Below are positions 11,156 to 22,438 of a stretch of 64,000 nt of DNA, piece after piece. Position 1 is the first letter of the stretch. The number at the start of each line of letters is the position of its first letter. Origin of the DNA: Brachynemurus nebulosus (taxonomy: Eukaryota > Arthropoda > Insecta > Neuroptera > Myrmeleontidae); assembly GCA_035578155.1 (NCBI GenBank), contig JAPWDM010000005.1, forward strand, positions 31,798,108 through 31,862,107. Direction: 5' to 3'. Made by a program: the position numbers and the translations under genes. The notes beneath the pieces were generated by a model, which saw nothing but the letters and a program-made list of their open reading frames with translations, ran no database searches and was not told the DNA's origin.

Positions 11156-11450
11156 CATTACTTGTGTCAAAGTACTTATTATTAATCATATTTATGAAGA
11201 TTTAGTAAAACGATCTTAATTAAAATGATTTTCGTAGGTAGATTGCTTTAACTTGTAATTTAATACATACATATATAACGCAAAGTTATAATATTTTGGT
11301 CATATGATTTTTCCCGGAGCAGTTTACTCAACAATATGTAAATTTTATTTATTTACGTAAATTAGTTTTAACCAGTTACATACCTATCTGATACACTGGT
11401 TTATTTATATATAACAAATATAAATACATAAATAGAAATATGAATATATA

Positions 11451-11813
11451 ATCCCACCAAAAAATTTAGCCAAGACTCGCAACTATTTTACTCTCAAAAA
11501 GTTATGAGATCTAATGTTGCGTCAAGCCCTAAATAAGTCGGCATCATGGTCAAATCAAGTTATAAGGCTTAGCCGATTCCCGGAAGTATGGTAAATAGCC
11601 AATGGTCAGTAGTACAATAATCTGCTATGGTCTGTTAATGTTTGATTTTATTTGCCATAGTTTCGTAAAAACGGCCAAGCCTTATAACTTAATTTGACTA
11701 TGATGCCGACTTATTTAGGGCTTCGCGCAACATTAGATCTCATAACTTTTTAAGAGTAAAATAGTTGCGAGTCTTGGCTAAATTTTAAACATGAAATTTT
11801 TTTTTGGTGGGAT
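11451..11813. mobile_element. Fold-back element with arms of about 130 bp
   Basis: The arms 11451-11572 and 11680-11813 are inverted copies sharing blocks such as AGCCAAGACTCGCAACTATT and GGCATCAT(G/A)GTCAAAT. The ends read ATCCCACC...GGTGGGAT. The spacer is about 110 bp. No clear TSD and no ORF were found. A transcript would fold into a long near-perfect hairpin. Confidence 0.85.
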
Positions 11814-11815
11814 TT

Positions 11816-11970
11816 CAGTTCTTTTTGTAAGTTGTTCGTGCTTTTTTATTTTTTCTATTTTTACAGGGTGTATTTCCTGGACATAAGAAGCTCTTTTCAG
11901 TTCTTTTTGTAGGTTGTTCGTGTTATTTTTCTTTTTGCAGGGACTACTTCCTGAACATCAGAAGCTCCTA
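11816..11970 (+). repeat. Tandem duplication of about 78 bp
   Basis: Two adjacent copies start CAGTTCTTTTTGTA(A/G)GTTG and end ATAAGAAGCTC / ATCAGAAGCTC. The TTTTTACAGGGTG and TTTTTGCAGGGAC blocks resemble splice acceptors but follow no recognisable exon. The unit abuts the fold-back element at 11451-11813. Confidence 0.7.
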
Positions 11971-12516
11971 TTTTCATTGCCCACTCCCGATCTTTGCCTC
12001 TTTTCCTCGTGGGGTTATTGATGGTAATTGGCAACAAGTTGAGCGGTACTGAGCCCTTCCGTAACACACATCATGGATCTTGTTATTTGTACGCCCAATC
12101 CGCCCTGTATACCAACATCAAATTTCATTTTACGAATATTTTTTTAAAATTTAACATTAGTAGTAGTAAAATACATGTTTGTAGATGGTATTATTAATTT
12201 TTGAAACGACTAAATATTTAAATTTCGTAATAAACTCAGTCTTCGGAAATTTAGTACAGTCATGAGAGTAATTTGGGTCCAATTACTTATGCCTATGGGC
12301 TTTTACAACGCTTTTATTAGCTTGATCTGTGATATCGTAAGGAAATCTAAGAACTCACTTGTCTAATTATCGTATCGATTTGAAACTTTGTAAACTACTG
12401 CAATTCTTCTAAAACTACTCCTCTAAAATACTGTAATTCTTCTAAACTACTGCAAACCATCTAAATTTACAATATAATTATGTGGCATCATAGAGTAAAT
12501 AAATTGCCGTCATTAA

Positions 12517-13435
12517 CCCTAGAATCATTCGTACACGTCAAAATGACGAACGAACTTCTCTACCTGCTCCAGTACTACAACTTGTCGTTGCCTGTTTGTT
12601 GTAAAACTTCTGTTATCTAATTTATTTGTTATTATAACACAGCAAATGTATAAATTTTGTTTTTGTTTGCTGTCGTTTTGTTTATATTAAAATAGCGTGC
12701 GTCAAAAGGACGACGATGTATGATTTACCATGTTTTTTTTTTTAAAGATTTTGTACTTCACATATAAAAGTTTTCCTAATTTTCTAAAATTTATTAAAGA
12801 TATGGATGTTATAATTAATTTGTTCAATGATTATGATAATGTGAAAGATGATTGTAGCTGTTTGACTTATAGAGACGACATAATACTGAAGTTTTAATAT
12901 ATTGAATCGAAAACTAAAGAATGCGTTTCGAATGACTTAATAAAAGATTAGTAATTTTTTTTGTGGAAAATATTTTAATTTTTATTATTTTTTGAGATCT
13001 TATTGGAAAAATTACGAAGAAGTTTTAGAAAATTTACAAATGTGCCTAATTGGGAAATAATTACATATATCTATAGGAATATTTATGACTGAGAAATTTC
13101 ACATTCTGTAAAGTCACACGTGTCCACTGACTCATAATAGTTCATAAATTAATTATTTGAAAGACATGTTTTATGATACAATTGATGTATTTATCTATTT
13201 TTTAATTTTTATAATGAAAATATGCTTTGATAAAAAGATTAAAAAAATTAATAAATATTTATATTAAAAAATTTTTCCAAATTCAATTTTTTAAAATATT
13301 TTTGTTCGCTTTTGTAGTATTGTTATGTAATGTCTTTTGCAATTAAACTCTAAAACTCTCCGTAAAAAGTCCATTCGTCAAAATGACGCCGATGTATGTT
13401 TAACTTCACTCATAGACCAACGTATGATTCTATGG
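12517..13435. mobile_element. piggyBac-type element, internally decayed
   Basis: TTAA lies on both sides (12513-12516 and 13436-13439). The left terminus CCCTAGAATCATTCGT and inverted right terminus CCATAGAATCATACGT match the piggyBac pattern of TTAA plus CCC(T/A)-type ends. A palindromic motif CGTCAAAATGACG occurs subterminally at 12536-12548 and 13376-13388, with a variant at 12700-12712. The length, 919 bp, is too short for a transposase gene. Confidence 0.88.
12802..12897 (+). pseudogene. Possible N-terminal transposase scrap inside the piggyBac-type element
   Basis: An ATG opens 31 codons (MDVIINLFNDYDN...YRDDI) ending in TAA. The acidic start is compatible with a piggyBac transposase N-terminus, and the position inside the element supports it. 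It is too short to prove; chance is a fair alternative. Confidence 0.25.
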
Positions 13436-13659
13436 TTAAAGCAATAATCGAATAGACATTTTTTGACGTTTTAAACTGTCAAATATTTTCAAAGTTTTAA
13501 AAATCACCAATTTCTCTCATAGTAACAAGAAAAGTAAATAATTTTTTCCTAGTTAGAAATACAAAAAATACCAAGAGCTTTTGGATTTGATTTGATTTTA
13601 TTTATTTATAAATATACCTACAACATACTTTCTTACTTATAAGAAGCTGAAGAGGGAAA

Positions 13660-14030
13660 ATCACGGATTTGTTAATTTTCTCGTTAGTTGTATGCTAAAC
13701 CCAGCCTACATACCAAATTTCAACTTTCTAAGACTTCGGGAAGTACTGTATAATTTCGATGATCATCAGTGAGTGAGTGACGAATTTAATGAAATTTGCG
13801 TATTAATAAAATCTAAAGTAGTAGAACTATAAAATTGAAATTTAGTATATGCCATTAGGCTCGGGACTACATTCTATCCTGATAATTTGAGCTCTTAAGT
13901 ATTATTCAGACCGAAGTTATCAGGGTCCAAAAATAGGCTGAACTGCTTCGAGAAAAGATACAGTAGTGCCCTGTTTGCTTTGTTTTACTCGTCTTGGCGG
14001 GGGCACTGCCGTGCCCCCAGATTACCTACT
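13660..14030 (+). repeat. LINE-tail-like interspersed repeat
   Basis: The phrase ACATACCAAATTTCAACTTT followed by a GTGAGTGAGTGACG run, and a right end of GGGGGCACTGCCGTGCCCCC plus AGATTACCTACTAAT, are of the type carried by non-coding tails of insect retroposons. There is no ORF. The hairpin GGGGGCACTGCCGTGCCCCC is at 13998-14017. Confidence 0.4.
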
Positions 14031-15004
14031 AATATTAATGTTTGTATTTAAATATTTGAGAAATTCCTCTGATGAATTAAATTTCTCAATTTTCAAATGA
14101 GTAAGTTGGATTAAGACGCTGTACAGCGCTCATGACTGTCAACGCGTTAAGATTGTTTTTATAAAATAATATAAAAAAATTAAATTGATTCTTGATGAAG
14201 TAAATTCGCTGGTACAAGCAAGTATACCTAAAATATACATTATAAATTTTTTTTAAAAATAAACAAGTTTTTGTAAGTTTTTAAAACAGCACCGCTTTAC
14301 TTTGTTTGACGCCTATACTATTATGCAAAGTAGTCAGTTTTTTTTTTCCATATCAAACTTTTTTTAATATTTTTTTTCTCTGGACCCGATTTATTATAAA
14401 AGCGAAAAAAGTGTATAGTTAAACTTTTACGTGCTTTTTTGATGTTTCCTTTTCTACTTTTTTTTGTGAACTTTTGAATTTGAACCTTTTAAAAAAAATG
14501 TAGGTACCTACCTACTGAAGTTGTTAAAAAAGAGGTTTGTTTTGTTGAAATATATGTCAGAATTTTTCATAAAATTAATAAAATGATTTTTTTTTTTTAG
14601 TAAATGTGCTATCAAAGAAATAGGTGCGTAAATTAATTGTTAACGATTTTTAAAAGCTTTTATTTAACTTACTATGTTAGTATGTTGGTTTAGATCAAAT
14701 CTTGGAATCAAAATTTAGACAGGTTCTAATTAAGCTAGAGGTTTCAAATTTTGCATACGTGTCTAACCTTGATAACTTTGTCAACGTGTCTAACCTTGAT
14801 TAATTTTTCCCTAATTCGCCCCAAACCAAAATTGTTGATTTTTAGTCCTATACAACTTTTTGACATTTCGAATTGTCAAATATTGTCCATTGATTTATAG
14901 GGTAAATTGACCGATTAAAATATAGGTAAAAAAATTACTTCTTTAATTTTTTTTAAAATTAGTTGTAATCAGATTAAAAAGTAGAAAATAAAGTAAAAAA
15001 GCAG

Positions 15005-15152
15005 AAGCAATATGCAACATAATTTATAAAAGCTTGAGGCGTTTAATTAAATTTGGTAACTACTGAAAAGTAAAATAGCTACACTTATATCCAAAACAGA
15101 AATAATTAATGATAACGCCTCAAGCTTTTGTAAATTATGTTGCATATTGCTT
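15005..15152. repeat. Inverted repeat with arms of about 39 bp (fold-back MITE)
   Basis: The arms 15005-15043 and 15114-15152 are inverted copies containing GCAATATGCAACATAATTTA and AAGCTT(T/G)GAGGCGTT-type blocks, separated by about 70 bp of AT-rich loop. It has no coding capacity and no clear TSD. Confidence 0.75.
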
Positions 15153-15811
15153 CAAACTTCACTCAAAAGTTATTTTATTTTTTTACCCCATTTTTGAATA
15201 AAAGCTTTTTCTTAAAAAAACATTTTTTTTTACTTTATTTTATTTATAAAATTGGTTGCTTTGTTTGCCATTGCTTTCTATGATCTTCTGTCATCAATCA
15301 AGCAACATACGGATGCCAACTTTGTAAAAATTAGTTAGTTTCGAAACGATGAATTTATATATTTATGGTTTGGTAAAATGAAGTTGTAGCTTCACATTTT
15401 AATGTCTATACTTTGTCGATGGTCTGTGGAACATATGTTAAATATGTTACATTCAATTCGCAGTGGAAAAGCCATACTTATAAAAATGTGACCCTAGCAA
15501 TTTTTTCCTATGTTAAAATTTGTATGTTTTTACTTCTCTGAAACAGACTGTTGTAATAATAATATGAATATTTATTTTTAAAATAAGCCGTAAAAGTGTA
15601 TGTAAAGCGTCATATATTTCATCCCAAAAACGGTGAAATAAGCTATTACACTGCGTGACACGATTTTGGTACCCGGAAAACTGATTGCTATTATGGTTTT
15701 CTGTTAGCTAGAGTATATTGGCAGTGTTTGTCTTTTGTTTCTACCAAATCTTGCTTTTGAGGGACACACCGATAACTTTTTTTAAAACGATTCTTATTGC
15801 GTCCGTATTAG

Positions 15812-16313
15812 TACACTTTTGCTTGGATTGAGAGAAAGAAAAATGCTTATGTATTGATCACACGGATAGATAATTACAGAGCCGAAAACGCAAAACTCTT
15901 AGGCTACCTGTACACGATCAGTAATATTGTCAGTATTTAATGACAAAAGTAACGAATCATAATTTTTATAATATAAATTGTATACAGGAATACTTCAGAA
16001 TTATCAATACATGATTACTCGACGATCAGTAATGTCAGTATTTCTAAATACTGACAGTATTACTAGTCGTGTACAGGTAGCCTTAGTGAAGAATTTGTTA
16101 AATGCATACAAAAAGATGAGTTGCCGGATGCCATTGAAAATTCATTTTCCGCATTCCTATTTCACTTTTTTTCCTTCAAATCGTGTAGCTGTAAGTGATG
16201 AACAAGGGCAGCAGATTCACCAGCATATAAAAAGGCTTGAAGAACGGTTTCAAGGTCGTTGGAATGCAGCTATGTTAGGAGATTACTGTTAGCGTTTAAA
16301 GCGAGAAGATCTT
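15812..16313 (+). pseudogene. Fragment of a multicopy insect protein, split by a MITE and ended by a stop
   Basis: Joining 15812-15901 to 16086-16313, outside the MITE, leaves a continuous frame with RAENAKLL before the break and VKNLLNAYKKMSCRMPLKIH after it. Further on, VSDEQGQQIHQHIKRLEERF and QGRWNAAMLGDYC are followed by TAG (16290-16292) and then RLKRED in the same frame. This matches a protein family I know only as a repeated uncharacterised sequence in insect genomes (SDEQGERFHQDI..., ..DYCW.LKRD). The stop replaces the conserved Trp. A TAG at 15809-15811 closes the frame on the left. It is probably a mobile-element-borne gene remnant. The function is unknown. The homology is from memory; the frame continuity is seen. 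Confidence 0.7.
15902..16082. mobile_element. PIF/Harbinger-like MITE with TTA target site
   Basis: The element is 181 bp with TIRs of about 37 bp starting GGCTACCTGTACACGA. TTA flanks it at 15899-15901 and 16083-16085, the typical 3-bp PIF/Harbinger target. It interrupts a protein-coding remnant, and removing it with one TTA restores the frame. Confidence 0.88.
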
Positions 16314-17078
16314 TTTTGTATACAATTTGTACTTTTCACTATATATTTTATATTTTAATGTGTGCAAATATGATATTTTAATGATAAAGTTTTGTTATGG
16401 GTTTTGCTCGAATTATACTTTAATTAAATTATAATAATTTTTCATTACTAAATAAAATAATGTGTATACTGAATCTTTACTTTTTAATTTTTTTTACTAA
16501 TAGTTACTTGTGTAAATTATCGTACCTAAAAAACAGTACGTGATAGAAAAAAAGTACGCATGTATTCTTATTGAGCGACGTGTATGAATGAATAAAGAGG
16601 AAAAATTAAAGTGGGTACTTAATTTTTTTATTTGTAACGCAGTGTTATCAGTTCATCACAGAGAAACCTTGACTCGATATGTGTCCAATATGCACTTGGC
16701 GCATTTTTAAGTTTCTAAATTTTAATTTAACGTTACCATCTTGCGTATAATAAATTATGTAATATACACTAAAAAACACATGTCACCAATTCATTATTTA
16801 ACCGTTCGCATTTAAAATTTAAAAATAGATCTTTTATTCCATTTTTTTGATTATTAATGAATCATCTTTTATCCTTTCAAATGTAGTTGGGCAGAAAAAT
16901 TTTAATTTCCCACTTGTATGCCTTTATTCAAATAATATGTATAAAAAGGATATCCGGTCGTAGGACACAAGCAGTCTATTTAATAATTGATTTGAATATG
17001 GGCTGGATGGTTTTTGTGAATTAACAATAACGTTGGGTGAAGTGGGGTAGGTGTGTAAGCAGCATTAATGGCATTTTT

Positions 17079-17157
17079 AGGGTTCTGTACCCAAAAAGGG
17101 AAAACGGAACTCTTCTAAGATCACTCTCGTGTCCGTCGGTCCGTCTGTCAGAGAGGT
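17079..17157 (+). repeat. Dispersed 'GGGTTCTGTACCC' repeat
   Basis: TAGGGTTCTGTACCCAAAAA is followed by GGAAAACGGAACTC and a CGTCGGTCCGTCTGTCAG run. This block is common as a non-coding terminus of transposable elements in several insect orders. A decayed inverted copy lies at 8728-8812 and a weaker relative at 51714-51800. Confidence 0.55.
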
Positions 17158-17365
17158 TTTTCTCGAAAACTATATGATGTAGGAATTTGAAATGTTATAT
17201 AATGTTAGGTTTTGATGACGCGCACACATAACGCTAGTCAACAATTAGAAAGAACTCTTTTAGGACTAAAATAGGGTTAGTTTGGTCCAAACCAAAAAGA
17301 ATTTTTTATTAATATAGGTATTGTGTGAGCTATGATTTAAAAGAGCTACCTCCAAGGATTCTAAA

Positions 17366-18022
17366 AATATATTTTTTTTTCTACAATCTTAATGGAAAGA
17401 AAGCTTTTGCGCTCTGTGAAGAGAGCGCAAAATGTGTATCTGTCAAAGACTCTCGTTGTCGAGCAACGAAGTATTACTTTACGCTTTAAAACGGAAAAGT
17501 AAAATACTTTGTCGCTCGGTCAACGTATATTTAATTACATATAGGGTAGGCGTTGTTTATATTATCTATGGTAACAAATAAACAGATTCTAAAATCATTA
17601 GTTTTATGGTAAACAAGTGAAATATTAATTTTATTAAATTTCAAAATAACTACAAAATATTAATTAAAAATGATAAATAACTATAATTAATAAATAATAA
17701 GAATAAAAAATTTAAAAAAATCTATACATATATGAAGGAAATTTATAATAGTGACAGTGACTTCTCAAGTACACCTCCAGATATTTCTGAAGCTGCAAAA
17801 ATGATAACATTAAAGTAAATATCAACGTCTATTATTATTTTTTCAAGTATCTTTTAAATAAAAAATACTTTTTATAAGATTGTAGAAAAAATTTTGTGTG
17901 TAATTCGAGCACAAAATGACATTGTCGCTCTCATGAGAATAATGCACTCCGCCTGGCGGCGTCGCGCATCAACATTCTCAATCGAGCGACAATGTACCAT
18001 TTTGCGCTCTTAATACACAAAT
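17366..18022. mobile_element. Cluster of nested palindromes (fold-back element)
   Basis: An outer inverted pair (CTACAATCTTA near 17381-17391 and TAAGATTGTAG at 17875-17885) encloses two palindromes: TTTTGCGCTCT/AGAGCGCAAAA at 17405-17432, and a second around 17465-17510 with ACGAAGTATTACTTT-type arms. Directly to the right lies a third of about 127 bp at 17894-18020 with arms of about 50 bp containing CATTGTCGCTC and GAGCGACAATG. No TSD and no coding sequence were found. Confidence 0.7.
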
Positions 18023-19938
18023 AACTGTTATAATTTTTGGTACAGTTGTTTTAGTGATTAACATTCGCAAAAAATGACCGTTTTCCCTTGATTTCCGAGA
18101 TCTCAAAAACTAAAATTTTTGTTTTTATAAGGTTAGTATGTACGTAGATATTATGTCATAGATTACAGGAAAACTGCGGCTCTTTTTGATAGTAGTGCAA
18201 TACTTGCTGGAAGAAAAATATTTTAAATAACAAGGGAAAATAGAATATTTTTAAAACTTGCATATACAATATTATTTACATAGAGATTATAAATATAACA
18301 ATTTTTTCATTTTCCAGTAGTTCGGAAAACTTTCTATTAAAACCGGTTAACCGGTAATTTACTGGAATTTTTGTATATTATAATCTATATAAATACTGAA
18401 ACTATAGATATTTTGGCAAATCAATCAATAATTTACGGTCACTTTTTTTATCTTCAGAAATTTTGTACATGTACAGCTGTTTTTATAACCCTAACAATGA
18501 AGAAAATTTAACTTGCACAAAAAAATATCGCTTTACAAATATAAATTTATATAAGAAATAAAACTTACCTTTTAAACTGACCCTCCTCATATATTGTCAT
18601 TTGAAATTATTCTAATCCTCACTTTACACTGTCGACTTGATCGTATGAATATCAATGTTCAAGAAAAAATGATCTCTAATAATTTTTAAAAGGGGTAAAT
18701 CATTAAAATCAACTAATAAAACAGAAGCTATCAAAATTAAGGGCTTTACGGGTTCTTCCAAATATAACACGTATACTTGTATGGCAAGTCATCGTATTTA
18801 ATAGTCTAAACGGTGTAAACTAAGTTAAAAGTATTTCACGTTCGAGTGATTTCGTGATTCACGAATATTGACGAGTGGAATTTGTCATTACACTGTTTTT
18901 TAATATCTATATGATCTATATAGTTACATAATTTCATATTTACGTTGATTCAATTATCCTACCCGGAGAGAAAATTCATAGAAAAATTACTGTCCTCAGC
19001 ACTACAATCGACGTGTAAAAGGCGAACATATTCAATTTTGTACGGTAAAAATATAAAAATTATAATTAATCATAGAAAATTTAAAGGATAGAATGTTCTT
19101 TTGGTTAGCTCCGTATATTAGCTCCATTCCCGATAAATTCCATAATAAGTTCCATTCCCGACAAAAAAATATTCTTTAATTGTTTTTCTTACAAAAATTA
19201 CCATGCTGTCTTATAATATTTCAAATGCTATCTGCTAATAGTAGAAAGAAAGAAAGAGAAGGTATCAACGCTGTCACATAGCAAGGCAGGCTGCAAAAGG
19301 TATCAACACAATCCTACATGAAGGTCATATAGCCAGGCTGGTGTGGCAAGTAACATAGCCAGGCTGGTCACTGGTGGTGTGGTGTCGTGTGCAGTGCAAA
19401 TAGTATTCATTAGAATGTCTTACAGGATGGTCAACGTTTAATTCATCATTTTGTTACTTCACTATATTCAGTATTAGAATATATATTGTTGCCAATCATT
19501 TTGTATGCATCATAAAGAATCAAAGGTTGGAGAAGATCGATTGTTCCCCAGTGCGTACAGCCCAAGCAACATAATGTTGCGGGTCAGATGCGCAAATGAA
19601 AGAGTACGACAATAAGAATTAAACTATAACATAAGAGTGTGATAGAAGTTGTGTTAGCGCATTAAATTTTACCATGCTAGCACAACAGTTTTTATGAACC
19701 CACAGAGCACTGAATCAAACATATTAACATATGTTTCCTAGAGATAACACAGGCATTAAATTTTGAAGCATGACTCCATTTTAGTAAGCCCAAATTGTAA
19801 CCACAGAGACTTGTTTATAAATATTAGATAAACCAATTAAACCATTAAATTAATGGTTTGACCGCCATTAAAGTAATCCCATCAGTCAATTTTTTTGCTC
19901 ACATCAGGCAATTTTTTTGCTTCAATTTCCTAATGTAT

Positions 19939-19940
19939 TT

Positions 19941-19975
<35 letters not shown>

Positions 19976-21090
19976 TTATTACTCCATAAAATTTTACAAA
20001 ATTTTTTGAGTTCGTCAAATTTGATTTCAGTTACATACTTAGATTATTATCATTTAAACATTCTTGTATTGTGTAGTATGCTTTATCAATGAGTACTTTT
20101 TTTATTCTAGCCTTGTAGTTAGTTATTGATAAGCGCTTCACACCTTCAGATAACCTATTGTATAATATTAAACCGAGATAGTTTATAGGCTGTTTTACTA
20201 AATTCAATCTTTGGTACGGTATACAGAAGTTATTTTTGTTTCTTGTATTATAATTATGGAAATCTGTATGATTTGGCCAAGTATGTTTATTCTCATGGAC
20301 GTAAGTCAAGATCTGATACACAAAAATACATGGTAACGTTAAAATTTTTAAATTAATAAAATGTTCCTTACAAGACTGTCTACACGGTATATTTACTATA
20401 CTTCTAATGATCTTTTTTTGTATTTTAAATAACCGATCTATTCCTGTTGATGAACCCCACAAAACTATTCCATAACAGACGATACTATAAAAGTGACTAT
20501 AGTAAGTCATTTTTAAAGTGGATTGATTTACTACTTTTGACAATTTATTTATCTGATAGTACACTTTATTTAATTTACCTGCTAAATATTCTATGTGATC
20601 ATTCAAATTTAAATTGTTATCCACTCTAATTCCGAGAAAATTCACAAAAGAATGTTCATGACTTTTACTATTAAAAATTAAATTTTGTGTTTTTTCTTTG
20701 TTCATGTGTAATCGATTGATATCGAACCATTTTTGAAATTCTTTTAAACTATCATCGTACTTTTCGTTCTGTTCCTTTAAATTTGGAGCTTGAATTAGAA
20801 AAGTTGTATCATCAGCAAAGAGAGAAATTAGCAGCTCCGGAAAGTTAAATGGTAAGTCATTAATGAAAATAATAAATAATATGGGGCCTAGAATGGATCC
20901 TTGAGGAATACCAGTATTTATTACTTTTAAACTAGAGGCAATTTCATTAGATAAAACCATTTGATGCCTATTACTTAAATATGACTGAAAAAAAAGCAAA
21001 ACGGATCCTCTGATGCCATAGTGAGTCAGCTTTTTTAGCAACAGTGCATGGTCAATACACAGCATTCTCTCTATAGTCGATTCTCTCCTC
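19939..21090 (-). mobile_element. 5'-truncated non-LTR retrotransposon (CR1/jockey-like clade)
   Basis: The sense strand is minus. A putative TSD AATGTAT flanks it at 19932-19938 and 21091-21097. The 3' end is a short UTR followed by a (TTA)n tail, seen on the plus strand as (TAA)n at 19942-19974. The 5' end is truncated within the reverse transcriptase. It sits inside a TIR element, so it is the later insertion. Confidence 0.85.
19942..19974 (+). repeat. (TAA)n microsatellite at the LINE 3' end
   Basis: About eleven TAA units sit exactly between the left TSD and the LINE 3'UTR, consistent with a microsatellite-type LINE tail. Confidence 0.9.
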
Positions 21091-21092
21091 AA
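20031..21092 (-). pseudogene. LINE reverse transcriptase fragment, C-terminal part
   Basis: About 350 residues are open to the natural stop TAA at 20031-20033. Motifs in order: IDHALLLKKLTHYGIRG, the GIPQGSILGPILFIIFINDL block, the catalytic LFADDTTFL, then a thumb/connection region with LNDHIEYLAGKLNKVYYQIN and CYGIVLWG, and a C-terminal segment rich in K and Y. The upstream motif A aspartate and the endonuclease are missing because the copy is truncated, so it cannot be active. The frame opens on TTG at the insertion junction; the first residues are not original LINE sequence. The absence of internal stops over about 1 kb suggests a fairly recent insertion. The layout fits CR1/jockey-group LINEs; the exact clade is uncertain. 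Confidence 0.92.
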
Positions 21093-22438
21093 TGTATGAA
21101 CCCATGACTAATACTTTTTACGTTTCAATTTAATAATATTTACATGATCGTAAAATATTTTTACTTTGGTCGTCGATCGCGCACGCATTATAAGAGAGCA
21201 TGGTAATTTTTCTGAAATTTTATCTACAAAAATTATATGATTTTTCTCTCCGTGTAGAAATAATTTTCCATCAGTGCTTGGTTTTAAAATGTTTTTATGA
21301 GCTTACAAATTGATTGATTTTAATTGACATTTTATTTTTTTAGTATTTATTACCTTAAATAATATTCAGTGATACAATAAACATATGAAATAACTGTGAA
21401 TTGGTACCAACATTGCTTACTATTTATAACAACAAGATAAAACATATTATGTGTTTATAGTTCAACTTTACAAGAATCACTCTGCATTTACCCGACTTCA
21501 CCCTATTAAAAATTTATTAATTAACTTGTCGTAGTAAGCTGAGGATTTTTTAGTCGAATAAAAGTGAATATATAATTTGAGTTAATAATAGATGCTGGTG
21601 CAGTTAAATGGAAAAGGTTGTCGGCGAAGAAATTTCCGTTTTCGTTAAGCCTAGCTACACGTTCCCTCCTCACTTTGAATTCTCATTGATAATTATTAAT
21701 TTCAAGTAATGAATAAAAATGAAGAAAACATTTTTTCATCTTCTGAAAAGAAAATTAAAAAGTAATTCGTGATATACCTACCGGGGTTACTATAGAAACA
21801 TTCATACCAGACCGATTTTCCATTTTCTTAACTGTCTTACGACTCCCAACATTTCCTAAAATATTATAATGATATCAATTTCTAGGAAGTCTTTCCTTTG
21901 AAGAAAATCATATCGAACTATTTCCACATTATTCATATATATAATTAACAATTAAATAATGAACTTGAATTATTGAACCATATTCAAAATTAAAAGCAGT
22001 GGTATTAAAAGCACGGCAATTCTAAACAAAAATCCAAATAACCTCTAGTTATCCTACTGCGGTATAAACTCAATTTTAGTTTTTCTTTTTTCCATCATGT
22101 AGGTATTCACAACTCAGATGAAGTACAGACGTATAGTAGAACTGTGATCAACCGTCACTCGATTATCCACCAGTTTCTAATATCCTTCAACGCCTGATAA
22201 GAAAAAATGCAGTCTCAGGCATTCAGGCGCGTCTACAAGTAGGGGTCAAGGGGTCATGATGAAAAGGGGTCATTGAATACCACGTTCACCAAAATTACTA
22301 TAATTTTAATGGCTATTAAGCCGATGTTCGTTTTTATTTTTTGGTCATGAAGTGAATTTATGGCAGACATCAGTAATCACTTGTCTGAGTGATAAAAGAG
22401 AGTTTTTGGATTAAGAAATCGTTAGCATTACTCCGAAA

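Larger units (their letters stand above)
18961..21254. mobile_element. TIR element carrying a nested LINE
   Basis: The left end ACCCGGAGAGAAAATTCATA and the inverted right end ACACGGAGAGAAAAATCATA are TIRs. A subterminal block ATTACCATGCT(G/C)TCTTATAAT is also present in inverted copies (about 19196-19218 and 21184-21212). The LINE at 19939-21090 accounts for about half of the length. No TSD of the outer element is obvious, so the boundaries are approximate. Confidence 0.5.

Noticed and set aside
10867..11219. Overlapping open frames on both strands
   Set aside because: They lie across a TIR element (10828-11155) and both strands are equally open, so neither is supported.
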